Source: Paramagnetospirillum kuznetsovii (GTDB taxonomy: Bacteria > Pseudomonadota > Alphaproteobacteria > Rhodospirillales > Magnetospirillaceae). Taken from it: 64,000 bases of DNA. The DNA lies in assembly GCF_003284725.1 (NCBI RefSeq), contig NZ_PGTO01000006.1, forward strand, positions 151,320 through 215,319. The letters run 5' to 3'. Of the stretch, positions 25,871 through 35,043 are shown in pieces. Under the pieces are notes generated by a model. It saw only the letters and a list, made by a program, of their open reading frames with translations, did not search any database and was not told where the DNA came from. The position numbers were made by a program, and so were the translations under genes. The stretch's first letter is position 1, and each line of letters opens with the position of its first letter.

Positions 25871-28180
25871 ATGACGAAGACCCGCAAGCTGGCGGCTCTG
25901 CTCGCCACGGTGAGCTTTGGCGCCTTGGTGGCTGGGAGCGCCTCGGCCGAGACTCTGCAAGACGTGATGAAGCGCCGCGGCTTGACCGACAACGACGTGA
26001 TGGCTGCCGCCAAGACCTACAATCCGACCGGCAAGATCGACGAATTCATGGTGTTCAGCTCGGGCGGCCAAAGCGGTCAGGTGATCGTTTACGGCGTGCC
26101 GTCCATGCGCATCCTGAAGTATATCGGCGTCTTCACCCCCGAGCCCTGGCAGGGCTATGGCTATGACGACGAGTCCAAGCGCGTCCTCAAGGAAGGCTCC
26201 GAGGTCGGCGGCCGTTCGATTCTGTGGGGCGATACCCACCACCCCGCCATTTCCGAGACCAACGGCGAGTCCGACGGCCAGTGGCTGTTCATCAACGACA
26301 AGAACACGCCGCGTATTGCGGTCATCGACCTGCGCGATTTCGAGACCAAGCAGATCGTCCAGAACCCGATCCTGCAGTCCGAGCACGGCGGCGCTTTCGT
26401 CAGCCCGAACACCGACTACATCGCCGAAGCGGCCCAGTACCCGACCCCGTTGGGCGGCGAATTCGCTCCGCTGGAGCAGTTCAACGATAAGTATCGCGGC
26501 GGCATCACCTTCTGGAAGTTCAACCGCGAGAAGGGCCGCATCGAGCCCGAGAATTCATTCTCGCTCGAACTGCCGCCCTACAGCCAGGATCTGTCCGATT
26601 TCGGCAAGGGTCCGTCCGATGGTTGGGCCTTCGTCAATTCGTTCTGTACCGAACGCTATGTCGGCGGCATCGAGCGCGGTCGTCCGCCCTTCGAGGCCGG
26701 TTGCTCCGCCAAGGACAGCGACTTCCTGCACGTGATCAACTGGAAGAAGGCCGCCGAGCTGGTCAAGGCCGGCAAGGCCAAGAAGATCAACGGCCATCCC
26801 GTCCTGCCCATGGACGTCCTGGTCAAGGAAGGCGTCCTGGTGCTCATCCCCGAGCCCAAGAGCCCCCACGGCGCCGACGTGACCCCCGACGGCAAGTTCG
26901 TCACCGTCTCGGGCAAGCTGGACAGCCACACCACTGTCTATGACATCGCCAAGATCGAAGCCGCCATCAAGGCCGGTACCTTTGCCGGCAAGGACGATTA
27001 CGGCATTCCGATCATCGCGCTCGACACCGTCGCCCATAAGCAGGTGGCGCTGGGCCTCGGCCCGCTCCACACTCAGTACGACTCCAAGCCCTGCATCGCC
27101 TATACGTCGCTGTATGTGGACTCCATGGTCGCCAAGTGGGACTACTGCGAAGGCAAGGTGCTGGACAAAATTTCCGTCCACTACAACATCGGCCATCTGA
27201 TGGCCATGGAAGGCGATACCGCCAAGCCGAAGGGTAAGTACCTGATCGCCCTGAACAAGCTGGCCATCGACCGCTTCGCTCAGGTTGGTCCGCTGCATCC
27301 GCAGAACCATCAGCTGATCGACATCAGCGGCGACAAGATGCAGTTGCTGGCCGATATGCCGCTGCCGCTGGGCGAGCCCCACTACGCGGTTTCCATCGAT
27401 ATCGCCAAGCTGAAGACCAATGTGCGTTATCCGTTCGGCACCGACTCCCGGACCGAGCAGAAGTCCCCGTTCGCCGTGCGTCCGGGCCAAGAGCGCATCG
27501 AGAAGAAGCCGGGCAAGGTCGAGGTGTTCGGCACCCTGATCCGCTCGCACATCACGCCTGAAATCATCGAGGCCAACGAGGGCGACGAAGTCACCGTCCA
27601 CCTCACCAATCTCGAGCGTGCCCAGGACGAGACCCACGGCTTCGCCATCTCGAAGCACAACGTCAACCTGTCGGTCGAGCCGGGCAAGACCGCGTCTGCG
27701 ACCATCAAGGCCAACAAGGCTGGCGTGTATCCGTACTACTGCACCGAGTTCTGCTCGGCCCTGCACCTGGAAATGGAGGGCTATCTGCTCGTCCAGCCGG
27801 CCAACTACAAGGCGTCCGGCGCCAAGGGCAAGGAAGGCCAGGTCTACGGTCAGAAGGACTACGACGCCCGCGTGAAGGCCAATGTGGATACCCAGGCCGT
27901 CATCAACAGCGTCGTCGGCTACATCACCTCCGTCAACTTCAAGGACTTCCCGGCGGTGGTTGCCATGGTCGAAGACGCGACCGAGCAGCTGGGCTATGCC
28001 GAGCAGAACAAGAAGAAGTCGGAAGAGTTCGCCTCCAAGGGTGATTACAACTCCGCTTTCCTGTGGGCCGAGCAGTGGTTCCAGTATCAGGTCAAGGCCG
28101 CCGATATCGGTCTGCGCGCCAAGACCTTCCTGGAACAGAACGGTGCCAAGAAGGTGGAAGCGGCTCCCGCCGCGAAGTGA
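25871..28180 (+). CDS. nosZ: Nitrous oxide reductase, clade II (Sec-type)
   Basis: 769 aa from ATG 25871 (GGTGGGG upstream; GTG 25862 possible). It reduces N2O to N2 in the periplasm. The signal peptide (MTKTRKLAALLATVSFGALVAGSASA) lacks a twin-arginine motif, the hallmark of clade II. The seven CuZ histidines fit DTHHPA, QSEHGGAF, SPHGADV, LGPLHTQYD, NIGHLMAMEG and GEPHYAV. The C-terminal cupredoxin has CuA ligands KHNVNL and CTEFCSALHLEM. A helical tail of ~120 residues follows CuA. It heads the nos cluster. Confidence 0.96.
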   Translation: MTKTRKLAALLATVSFGALVAGSASAETLQDVMKRRGLTDNDVMAAAKTYNPTGKIDEFMVFSSGGQSGQVIVYGVPSMRILKYIGVFTPEPWQGYGYDDESKRVLKEGSEVGGRSILWGDTHHPAISETNGESDGQWLFINDKNTPRIAVIDLRDFETKQIVQNPILQSEHGGAFVSPNTDYIAEAAQYPTPLGGEFAPLEQFNDKYRGGITFWKFNREKGRIEPENSFSLELPPYSQDLSDFGKGPSDGWAFVNSFCTERYVGGIERGRPPFEAGCSAKDSDFLHVINWKKAAELVKAGKAKKINGHPVLPMDVLVKEGVLVLIPEPKSPHGADVTPDGKFVTVSGKLDSHTTVYDIAKIEAAIKAGTFAGKDDYGIPIIALDTVAHKQVALGLGPLHTQYDSKPCIAYTSLYVDSMVAKWDYCEGKVLDKISVHYNIGHLMAMEGDTAKPKGKYLIALNKLAIDRFAQVGPLHPQNHQLIDISGDKMQLLADMPLPLGEPHYAVSIDIAKLKTNVRYPFGTDSRTEQKSPFAVRPGQERIEKKPGKVEVFGTLIRSHITPEIIEANEGDEVTVHLTNLERAQDETHGFAISKHNVNLSVEPGKTASATIKANKAGVYPYYCTEFCSALHLEMEGYLLVQPANYKASGAKGKEGQVYGQKDYDARVKANVDTQAVINSVVGYITSVNFKDFPAVVAMVEDATEQLGYAEQNKKKSEEFASKGDYNSAFLWAEQWFQYQVKAADIGLRAKTFLEQNGAKKVEAAPAAK

Positions 28181-28198
28181 TCCTCCACTTGACCAAAG

Positions 28199-28226
28199 CC
28201 AGGGCGGCGTCTGCCGCCCTGGTTTA
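28199..28226 (+). terminator. Hairpin after nosZ (partial terminator/processing site)
   Basis: CCAGGGCGGC-GTCT-GCCGCCCTGG then TTTAA: a perfect 10-bp stem with a short T run. It would let nosZ be made in excess over the downstream maturation genes. Confidence 0.65.
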
Positions 28227-28237
28227 AGACCAGGAAT

Positions 28238-28262
28238 CGGGGGTGGGCGTTGCCCGCCCCCG
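28238..28262 (+). other. Second hairpin between nosZ and the cytochrome gene
   Basis: CGGGGGTGGGC-GTT-GCCCGCCCCCG, an 11-bp stem with one G-T pair, 12 bp past the first hairpin. Followed by AATTTCC. Probably an mRNA end barrier or attenuator. Confidence 0.5.
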
Positions 28263-28292
28263 AATTTCCTTACCCATAAGAAGGATGATGCG

Positions 28293-28904
28293 ATGCGCAA
28301 CACCGTGAACCGGCACATCACCGTCGTGGCCCTGGCGGCCGCCATTGGATTCGTTTCCCAATCGCCGACCTTCGCGGCCGACGGCAAGGCGCTGTTCACC
28401 GACAAGGGTTGCGTTGCCTGCCACGGCGAGGACGCCAAGACTCCCTTGCAGGAGGGCTTTCCGAAGCTGGCCGGTCAAAGCGCCGAATACGCGCTCAATC
28501 AGATGAAGGACATCAAGTCCGGCGCCCGCAAGAACGGCCAGAGCGTCGATGTCATGAAGCCCATCGTCGACGAGTTGTCCGAAGACGAGATGAAGGCGCT
28601 GGCCGACTATCTGGTCTCGCTGCGCGAGCCCCCCACCGCCGCATCAACCGCGCCTGCCGTTCCCGGCAAGACTCTGTTCCTGTCCAAGACCTGCGTGGCG
28701 TGTCACGGCAAGGAAGGCAAGAAGCCGCTGCCCGGCTATCCCGCCATCGGCGGCCAGGACAAGGCCTATATCCTTGCGCAGACTAAGGACATCAAATCGG
28801 GCGCGCGGAGCAATGGCAAGGCCAACGCCATGCAACCGGTCATGCATCTGGTCAATGACGATGAAATCACCGCCATTGCCGATTACTTGTCCACAGTCAA
28901 GTGA
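28293..28904 (+). CDS. Di-haem c-type cytochrome (nos cluster)
   Basis: 203 aa from ATG 28293 (AAGGA upstream). Signal peptide through QSPTFA-A. Two tandem cytochrome c domains, each with CVACHG (CxxCH) and a distal Met region (DVMKPIV; NAMQPVMHL), plus the repeated phrase MKDIKSGAR / TKDIKSGAR, so the protein arose by internal duplication, as in cytochrome c4. In clade II nos clusters such cytochromes (NosC type) carry electrons to NosZ CuA. Confidence 0.9.
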   Translation: MRNTVNRHITVVALAAAIGFVSQSPTFAADGKALFTDKGCVACHGEDAKTPLQEGFPKLAGQSAEYALNQMKDIKSGARKNGQSVDVMKPIVDELSEDEMKALADYLVSLREPPTAASTAPAVPGKTLFLSKTCVACHGKEGKKPLPGYPAIGGQDKAYILAQTKDIKSGARSNGKANAMQPVMHLVNDDEITAIADYLSTVK

Positions 28905-28964
28905 GGTAAGCTAGTCTGCTGCTAGTGTTCGCCTCAGTTGGTTCGAATTCGGAGACAGACCAAG

Positions 28965-29723
28965 ATGTTCAAGTTCAAGCATAGCCTGGCCGTCGCGGCC
29001 GCGATCTCTGCGCTTTTGACCGGTGGGGCGGTGTATGCGGCCGGTGGCGGCCCCGCCCCGCAAAAGGGCAAGTCCCTGGGCGAGGAAGGCTATCAATGGC
29101 ATTCCGGCGGCGGCGAGGAGGACGAGGCGCTGCATCTGAAGCCCGATCCTGCCAACGGCAAGGAAGTCTATGAAGTCTGTTCCGCTTGCCATCAGCCGGA
29201 AGGCTGGGGCCTGACCGACGGCACCTTCCCGCAGTTGGCGGGGCAGCATCCCAAGGTGGTGATCAAGCAGTTGGCCGATATCCGCGCCCTGAACCGCGAC
29301 AATCCCACCATGTATCCCTTCGCCCTGCCGTCGCAGATCGGTGGCCCGCAGGCCATCGCCGATGTGGCCGCCTATATGCAGAAGCTGAAGATGAATCCCG
29401 ATCCGGGCCATGGCGACGGCAAGGATCTGGAACTCGGCAAGAAGCTCTATGCCGATAACTGCACCCGCTGCCACGGGGCCGATGGCGCCGGCGACGACAG
29501 CAAGTTCTATCCCCGCATCCAGGCGCAGCACTACAACTACCTGCTGCGTCAGTATCAGTGGATCAAGGAAGGCAAGCGCCGCAATGCCAACCCGGACATG
29601 ATGAAGCAGATTCAGTCCTTCTCGGACCGTGACACCAAGGCGGTGCTGGATTATGTGTCCCGCCTGAAGCCGCCAGCGGACCTGACGGCTCCCAAGGGCT
29701 GGAAAAATCCTGACTTCCAGTAG
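28965..29723 (+). CDS. Di-haem c-type cytochrome (nos cluster), second
   Basis: 252 aa from ATG 28965. Signal peptide (VAAAISALLTGGAVYAAGG). Two CxxCH sites, CSACHQPEGWG and CTRCHGADGAGDD, with axial Met candidates in NPTMYPFAL and NPDMMKQIQSF. A glutamate/glycine-rich stretch (HSGGGEEDEALH) precedes haem 1. Likely partner of the preceding cytochrome in electron transfer from NosGH to NosZ; the order between them cannot be told. Confidence 0.9.
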   Translation: MFKFKHSLAVAAAISALLTGGAVYAAGGGPAPQKGKSLGEEGYQWHSGGGEEDEALHLKPDPANGKEVYEVCSACHQPEGWGLTDGTFPQLAGQHPKVVIKQLADIRALNRDNPTMYPFALPSQIGGPQAIADVAAYMQKLKMNPDPGHGDGKDLELGKKLYADNCTRCHGADGAGDDSKFYPRIQAQHYNYLLRQYQWIKEGKRRNANPDMMKQIQSFSDRDTKAVLDYVSRLKPPADLTAPKGWKNPDFQ

Positions 29724-29748
29724 TAAAATCTGATATAACGTGGACAAT

Positions 29749-29783
29749 GGGCGGCGTCTTGGTTTTTGGCCGGAACGCCGCCC
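29749..29783 (+). other. Intergenic hairpin before the nosB-like gene
   Basis: GGGCGGCGT (29749-29757) pairs with ACGCCGCCC (29775-29783), 9 bp, with a T-rich loop. No trailing U tract. Likely attenuator or decay barrier. Confidence 0.45.
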
Positions 29784-29810
29784 TGCTCCTGAATGTCCAT
29801 CGAGGTTTCC

Positions 29811-30470
29811 ATGACCAAGACGACCAAGCCGGCACTGGTGCGAATCCTCACGGTGATCGCCGCGCTGTTCATCGGCGGTGCCTATTTCTCCCCCATCTGG
29901 TGGGTAGCCTTGAAGGCGCCAAACTATCCCGCCGACACCTTCCCCGACGGCATCCGCATCCACTTCCACATGAACGGCGTGTTCAATGGCTGTACCAGCC
30001 AAATCGTGGCCAAGGGCGGCAAGGCGGAGGCTTGGGGGAACGAGGAAGGCGGACTGAATTGCGTCGAAGAGATGGACGTGATCAACCACTTCATCGGCAT
30101 GGAGCCCATCGCCCGCGGCGCCGCCCTGGAGATCCATGCGGCACCCTATCTGTTTGGTCTGGTGGGCGTCATGCTGGCCGCGTTCCTGGTCTATGCCGGG
30201 CCGTTCTGGTGGATACTGCCCCTTTCCGGCATCGTCATCCCCGTGGCCTTCGTGGTGGACTATTCGGCATGGCTGTGGTGGTTCGGGCATAATCTGCGGT
30301 CCTGGGCGGCCTTCTCGGTCAAGCCGTTCATGCCCACCGTGTTCGGTGACGGCAAGGTGGCGCAGTTTTCCACCTATTCCTATCCTCACTACGGTTTCGG
30401 ATTGCTGTGCGTGGGCTCCTTGTGCCTGATCCTGGCCTTGCTGTTGCAGCGCAAGGCACTCAAGGATTAA
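29811..30470 (+). CDS. NosB-like integral membrane protein
   Basis: 219 aa from ATG 29811 with GAGG 6 nt upstream (ATG 29793 has no ribosome site). Four predicted membrane segments: ILTVIAALFIGGAYFSPIWWVAL, YLFGLVGVMLAAFLVYAGPFW, WILPLSGIVIPVAFVVDYSAWLWW and FGLLCVGSLCLILALLL. The periplasmic loop after TM1 holds two cysteines (NGCTSQ, LNCVEEM) and FHMNGVFNG. Clade II nos clusters carry an uncharacterised membrane gene called nosB at this sort of position; I assign it by context and topology. Confidence 0.65.
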   Translation: MTKTTKPALVRILTVIAALFIGGAYFSPIWWVALKAPNYPADTFPDGIRIHFHMNGVFNGCTSQIVAKGGKAEAWGNEEGGLNCVEEMDVINHFIGMEPIARGAALEIHAAPYLFGLVGVMLAAFLVYAGPFWWILPLSGIVIPVAFVVDYSAWLWWFGHNLRSWAAFSVKPFMPTVFGDGKVAQFSTYSYPHYGFGLLCVGSLCLILALLLQRKALKD

Positions 30471-30513
30471 GTCAAGGTCGTCGGTAGCTTTGGCCAAGGC
30501 GGTGGGCGAGATC

Positions 30514-31827
30514 ATGCGAATCCAGATGAGGAATTTGTCAAATTCCATTCCGGTCGCGTTGATCGCCCTTGCCGCTGTCGGTCTGATGGCGGCGGCCGTG
30601 GTCGCCGCGCCGCCAAGGTCAGAGCCGGTAATGGATTCCTCGCTGATCCAGGCCCTGATCAACATGGCCCAGCCCGGCCAGGAGATCGTGCCGCCGCCCG
30701 GACGTTATCGCCGCATCAAGGTCACCAAGCCCATCATCCTGGACGGCAAGGGCAAGGTGACCTTCGACGGCGAGGGCGAGGGCTCGGTGCTGTGGATCGA
30801 GACTGATGGCGCCACCATCCGCAATCTCCATCTGGTCAACAGCGGCTCCAGCCATCCCGATCAGGATGCGGGCATCCAGGTGCGGGGAAGCGGCAATGTC
30901 ATCGAGGACAACGTCATCGAGGATGTCCTGTTCGGGCTGGCGCTGGAGCGCTCGGACCGCAACATCGTGCGGCGCAATCACTATCAGGGCCGTCCCATCA
31001 ACATCCAGCGGCGCGGCGACGGCGTGAAGCTGTGGTACTCCAACGACAACGTCATCACCGACAACGTGTTCGAGGGCGGCCGCGACATCGTGTTCTGGTA
31101 TGCCAACGGCAATATCTTCAAGGGCAATCGGCAAAGCCACGGACGCTATGGCCTGCACCTGATGAAGGCGGCTGACAACGTGGCCGAGGACAATCTGTTC
31201 ATCGACAACATGACCGGCATTTCCATGATGTATGATTCCGGCGATATCATCCGTAACAACTACGTGGCCAAGGCCAATGGCGCGGTGGGAACCTGCCTGT
31301 CGCTCAAGGAAAGCAGCGATGTGGTCATCGAGAACAACGACCTGATGTACTGCGCGTCCGGCATCGCCATCGACGTGGCGCCCTACGAGCCCGGAAGCAA
31401 GAATCCGATCAAGGGCAACCGCATCGCCTTCAACGATATCGGCGTGTCCTTCCTCAACGACTGGAAGGACAGCATCTTCACCGGGAACCTGTTCACCGGC
31501 AACATCACCGAGGTCGCCATCTATGGCGGCGGCAGCGCCAAGCGCAATGTGTGGGACGGCAATCGCTGGGAAGATTACCAGGGGTTCGACCGCAATGGCG
31601 ACGGTATCGGCGACAAGCCGCATCGGCTCTACGGCTATGCCGGGCGGGTGTGGATGGATGTTCCCAACACCAAGTTCTTCAAGGGAACGCCGCTGCTGGA
31701 AGTGCTCGACTTCCTGGATCGTCTGGCGCCGTTCAGCGAGCCGGTGCTGCTGCTCGAAGACAAACATCCTCACCTCGGCAGCGACAAGGCCTTCAAGGCG
31801 GGATCGAATTTGGAGCCCAAGTCATGA
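30514..31827 (+). CDS. nosD: Periplasmic copper-site maturation protein NosD
   Basis: 437 aa from ATG 30514 (TTG 30490 would lengthen the signal). Signal peptide (SIPVALIALAAVGLMAAAVVAA), then a right-handed parallel beta-helix of repeated N-x-I/V-x-x-N turns (GNVIEDNVIEDV, NIVRRNHYQG, DNVITDNVFEGG, GNIFKGNRQSHG, DNVAEDNLFIDN). With NosF and NosY it builds the CuZ sulfide cluster. Its stop overlaps nosG (ATGA). Confidence 0.93.
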   Translation: MRIQMRNLSNSIPVALIALAAVGLMAAAVVAAPPRSEPVMDSSLIQALINMAQPGQEIVPPPGRYRRIKVTKPIILDGKGKVTFDGEGEGSVLWIETDGATIRNLHLVNSGSSHPDQDAGIQVRGSGNVIEDNVIEDVLFGLALERSDRNIVRRNHYQGRPINIQRRGDGVKLWYSNDNVITDNVFEGGRDIVFWYANGNIFKGNRQSHGRYGLHLMKAADNVAEDNLFIDNMTGISMMYDSGDIIRNNYVAKANGAVGTCLSLKESSDVVIENNDLMYCASGIAIDVAPYEPGSKNPIKGNRIAFNDIGVSFLNDWKDSIFTGNLFTGNITEVAIYGGGSAKRNVWDGNRWEDYQGFDRNGDGIGDKPHRLYGYAGRVWMDVPNTKFFKGTPLLEVLDFLDRLAPFSEPVLLLEDKHPHLGSDKAFKAGSNLEPKS

Positions 31828-32582
31828 GCGAACAATCCCCCCCGGCCAAACGCCCGGCGGCGGCCAACCCAAAGACCCGCCGTCAGGCCATGCGGTCCCT
31901 GACCATGGGGGGCGCCATCATCGGGGCCTCGCTGTTCGGCTTCTTTCCGGTCCTGCGCAAATGGACGCCCCGGCTGCGGCCGCCCGGCGCCATCGCCGAA
32001 CGCGATTTCCTGGCCGCCTGCATCAAATGCGGCCAGTGCGTCCAGGTCTGCCCGGTCAAGGCCATCGAACTGGGCGATCTGGACGAGGGTTTCGGGGTCG
32101 GCGTGCCGTTCATCCCCGCCCGCGAACAGGCCTGCGATTTCTCCTGCGACGCGGTGCAATGCGTGCTGGCCTGCCCCACCGGGGCGCTGGCCCATTCCAT
32201 CAGCAAGAAGGAAGAGGTCCGCATGGGCCTCGCCCGGCTGGACCGCCCCAATGCCTGCCTTGCCCGCAAGGGCGAGGGATACAGGGGCCCGGCCCGGCCC
32301 GCGCCGTTCAAGGGTGTGCACCGCTATGCCGAGATCGACCGCTGGAAGCCGGTCAAGCTGGCCGACTACAAATACGACCTGGAGGTTTGCGATCTCTGCG
32401 TGCGGGAATGCCCGGTCAAGAACGCCATCACCCTGGAGCCCATGTCGGCCGATCCCACCGACAAGCGGCGGACCCCGGTGGTGCATGAAGCCTGTGTCGG
32501 CTGCGGCATGTGCGAGATGATCTGCCCCACCGAAAGTTCGTCCATCGTCATCGATATCCGGCGCAAGTGGGGAGACGCGTGA
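31824..32582 (+). CDS. nosG: NosG, periplasmic-type 4Fe-4S ferredoxin of a quinol dehydrogenase
   Basis: 252 aa, NapG-like. RRQAMRSLTMGGAIIGASLFGFFPVL is a Tat-like signal. Four cluster-binding cysteine sets: CIKCGQCVQVCP, CDFSCDAVQCVLACP, CDLCVRECP and CVGCGMCEMICP. With NosH it is thought to oxidise menaquinol and feed the periplasmic cytochromes. One-base overlap with nosH. Confidence 0.93.
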   Translation: MSEQSPPAKRPAAANPKTRRQAMRSLTMGGAIIGASLFGFFPVLRKWTPRLRPPGAIAERDFLAACIKCGQCVQVCPVKAIELGDLDEGFGVGVPFIPAREQACDFSCDAVQCVLACPTGALAHSISKKEEVRMGLARLDRPNACLARKGEGYRGPARPAPFKGVHRYAEIDRWKPVKLADYKYDLEVCDLCVRECPVKNAITLEPMSADPTDKRRTPVVHEACVGCGMCEMICPTESSSIVIDIRRKWGDA

Positions 32583-33544
32583 TGAGCCTGCTCTCCTCCC
32601 TCAAGATCATGCTGGGCGCCGCGCCCGAGCGTCCCACCGCCTATACCCCCGAGGCCGAGGCCATGCACGAGGCCAAGCGCCAGGTGAAAGGGGCCGAGCG
32701 CGCCAAGGAGATCAAGGCCGCCCATGCCGAGCACCGCAGCCACAAATGGCGCAATATCCGCTGGGCCACCCTGATTGCCGTCAACATGGTGTTCGTGCTG
32801 TCGTTTCGCTTCGACGTGCAGTTGGTGGAAGGCTCGCTGACGGCGTCGCGCGTCATCGGCTTCCACATGGCCGATCTCAATTCGGCGCTTCAGGTCATGC
32901 TGGCCTACAAGGTCATCCTGATCAATCTGGTGATCGGCACCGGAACCGTGCTGTTCATGTGGTGGCTGTTCGGCGGGCGCACCTTCTGCTCGTGGACCTG
33001 CCCCTACCATCTGCTGGCCGAGATCGCCGAGAAGATTCATCTTTTCCTCGCCGCCAAGCGCATGGTGGTGGACTATCCCCTGCATCGGGGGGCGCGTTCG
33101 GTGCTTTATGTGGTCTTCGCCCTGCTTGCGGTGATCAGCGGCTATACCGTCTATGAGTCCATCTCTCCCACCGGCATCGTGTCGCGGGCGCTGATCTACG
33201 GCCCCGGCCTCGCCATGATCTGGGTGTTGGGCCTGCTGGCCTATGAGGTGGTGTTCATCCGCCGCATGTGGTGCCGCTATGTCTGCCCCATCGGATTGAC
33301 CTATGGCTTCGTTGGGTCTGTCTCGCCGGTGCGGGTGAAGTACAATCTGGAGAACTGCTTGCACGAGGGTGATTGCCGCAAGGTCTGTCTGGTGCCGCAT
33401 GTGCTGGAATGCACCAAGAAGACCTATGCCGAGGATGTGGAGGTCGCCATCGGCGCCGACTGCACGCGCTGCGGATTGTGCATCGACGCCTGCCCGACCG
33501 GCTCGCTGCGTTATGAGATCAAGGGCCTGAACAAGCTGTTGTGA
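32582..33544 (+). CDS. nosH: NosH, membrane quinol dehydrogenase subunit (NapH-like)
   Basis: 320 aa from ATG 32582. A cytosolic N-terminus of ~65 residues (charged, helical) precedes four membrane segments, with the CxxxCP signatures FCSWTCPYH and WCRYVCPIG, then two cytosolic 4Fe-4S sites, CLHEGDCRKVCLVP and CTRCGLCIDACPTG. It oxidises menaquinol and partners NosG. The N-terminal extension is longer than in NapH. Confidence 0.92.
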   Translation: MSLLSSLKIMLGAAPERPTAYTPEAEAMHEAKRQVKGAERAKEIKAAHAEHRSHKWRNIRWATLIAVNMVFVLSFRFDVQLVEGSLTASRVIGFHMADLNSALQVMLAYKVILINLVIGTGTVLFMWWLFGGRTFCSWTCPYHLLAEIAEKIHLFLAAKRMVVDYPLHRGARSVLYVVFALLAVISGYTVYESISPTGIVSRALIYGPGLAMIWVLGLLAYEVVFIRRMWCRYVCPIGLTYGFVGSVSPVRVKYNLENCLHEGDCRKVCLVPHVLECTKKTYAEDVEVAIGADCTRCGLCIDACPTGSLRYEIKGLNKLL

Positions 33545-33560
33545 GAGTTGGTTTCGGTTC

Positions 33561-33668
33561 CGTCATCCCCGCGAAAGCGGGGATCCATGTCGAGGCAAGA
33601 ATTGATGTTTGTCGCTGAGGTCAAAGTGGGTGGACGCATGGATTCCCGCTTTCGCGGGAATGACGGGG
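33561..33668. repeat. CGTCATCCCCGCGAAAGCGG-type intergenic repeat, inverted pair
   Basis: CGTCATCCCCGCGAAAGC... (33561-33589) and its inverted, slightly diverged copy (33638-33668) flank a ~48-bp centre. This is a widespread proteobacterial repeat. It splits the otherwise tight nos run between nosH and nosF; the inverted arms could fold into a long hairpin. Confidence 0.8.
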
Positions 33669-33699
33669 AAGCGGGATGGCTGGTGGAGGCCGCTGGCCC

Positions 33700-34545
33700 A
33701 TGATTAGCTTTGCCAACGTTTCCAAGACCTTCAAGCGTCACAAGGTTCTCGACGGCATTACCCTGTCCATCGAGACCGGCGAGCGGGTGGCCCTGGTGGG
33801 CTCCAATGGAGCGGGCAAGACCACGCTGATCCGCTGCCTGCTGGGGGAATACCTGCACGAGGGCGAGGTCACGGTCGGCGGGCTGGACCCCAAGGCCAAC
33901 CGCAAGGCGGTGCTGGCCCGCGTCGGTTTCGTGCCGCAGATTCCGCCACCCTTGAAGATGCCGGTGGGCGAGTTGGTCAATTTCGCCGCCGCCGTGTGCG
34001 ACTCCGACCCCGAGCGGATCATCGCCATGATGCGGTCGCTGGGGCTGGATTGGGACATGGTCCGCTCGCGCCCTTTCGTCAAACTGTCCGGCGGCATGAA
34101 GCAGAAGACCCTGATCGCCGTGGCCCTGGGCCGAGACGCCGACCTGCTGATCATGGACGAACCGGCGGCCAATCTGGACCCCGAGGCGCGCCATATCTTT
34201 TTCCAGCAATTGCACGACCGCAAGGACCGGGCCGTCATGCTGATCACCAGCCACCGCCTGGACGAGGTGGCGTCGCTGGTCAATCGGGTGGTGGAGATGG
34301 ACCAGGGCAAGGTGGCGCTTGACGATCGCGTCGCCGATGACGTGGAGATGACGGCGAAGCTGGACTGCACCGTCCGGCTGACCCGGCCGGAACCGGCCTT
34401 CGCCAAGGCCATGGCCGATTGGCGATTCGTCAGCGAAGATGGTGGGGTGAGTTGGAACGGAGCGCTGAACGGTCCCGACCGGCTGCGCTTCCTGGGCGTG
34501 CTTGCCCGCTATGCCGGTCTGGTGGCCGGTATCGAGATGAAATAG
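33700..34545 (+). CDS. nosF: NosF, ABC ATPase of the NosDFY complex
   Basis: 281 aa from ATG 33700 (GGAGG 11 nt upstream; ATG 33676 inside the repeat edge is possible). Walker A GSNGAGKTT, Q-loop VPQIP, signature LSGGMKQK, Walker B LLIMDEPAANLDPE, switch SHRLDE (His). It powers sulfur-species export through NosY to NosD for CuZ assembly. Confidence 0.93.
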   Translation: MISFANVSKTFKRHKVLDGITLSIETGERVALVGSNGAGKTTLIRCLLGEYLHEGEVTVGGLDPKANRKAVLARVGFVPQIPPPLKMPVGELVNFAAAVCDSDPERIIAMMRSLGLDWDMVRSRPFVKLSGGMKQKTLIAVALGRDADLLIMDEPAANLDPEARHIFFQQLHDRKDRAVMLITSHRLDEVASLVNRVVEMDQGKVALDDRVADDVEMTAKLDCTVRLTRPEPAFAKAMADWRFVSEDGGVSWNGALNGPDRLRFLGVLARYAGLVAGIEMK

Positions 34546-34555
34546 GAGAGCCGCC

Positions 34556-35032
34556 ATGTGCAATCACGCCATGACTCGCCGTCGCTTCGTCGGATTGGTG
34601 CCGGGGCTGGCCTTGGTGGTCGCGGGATGCGGCCAGTCCACCACCGGCCCGGTGGAGGTCAAATGGGGCCGAGATACCTGTGACTATTGCGGCATGGTCA
34701 TCGGCGAGCCCCGCTTCGCGGCGCAATTGCGCGCCGGGACCAACCACAAGGTCTATAAATTCGACGATCTGGGCGATGCCATCCTGTTCCTGGTCAAGCA
34801 GGACTGGGCGGCCCATCCGGCCACCGAGTTCTGGGTCGGCCATATGGAGACCGGCGCGTGGATCGACGGCTTCAAGGCCTTCTACAAGGGGGGGCAGCGA
34901 ACCCCCATGGCCCACGGTTTCGGGGCACTGCCCGCCGCCGCCGACGGGCTGCTGGAATACGATCGCTTCAAGGGCGCCATCGTGGTCAGGGGCTCCACCA
35001 GCCGCTGCGAGACCGGCGCGGTGCAAGGATGA
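34556..35032 (+). CDS. nosL: NosL, copper lipoprotein
   Basis: 158 aa from ATG 34556 (GGAG upstream). Lipobox VVAGCGQ. CuI-binding motif RDTCDYCGMVIGEPRFAAQL (CxxCGM), with further HKVYKFDD and WVGHMETGAWID. It delivers Cu(I) to NosZ apo-sites. Separated from nosY by another repeat. Confidence 0.93.
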   Translation: MCNHAMTRRRFVGLVPGLALVVAGCGQSTTGPVEVKWGRDTCDYCGMVIGEPRFAAQLRAGTNHKVYKFDDLGDAILFLVKQDWAAHPATEFWVGHMETGAWIDGFKAFYKGGQRTPMAHGFGALPAAADGLLEYDRFKGAIVVRGSTSRCETGAVQG

Positions 35033-35043
35033 CGCCGACCTTC

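Noticed and set aside
26555..28438. 627-codon minus-strand frame opposite nosZ
   Set aside because: Shadow of nosZ, repetitive hydrophobic/acidic composition without a domain.
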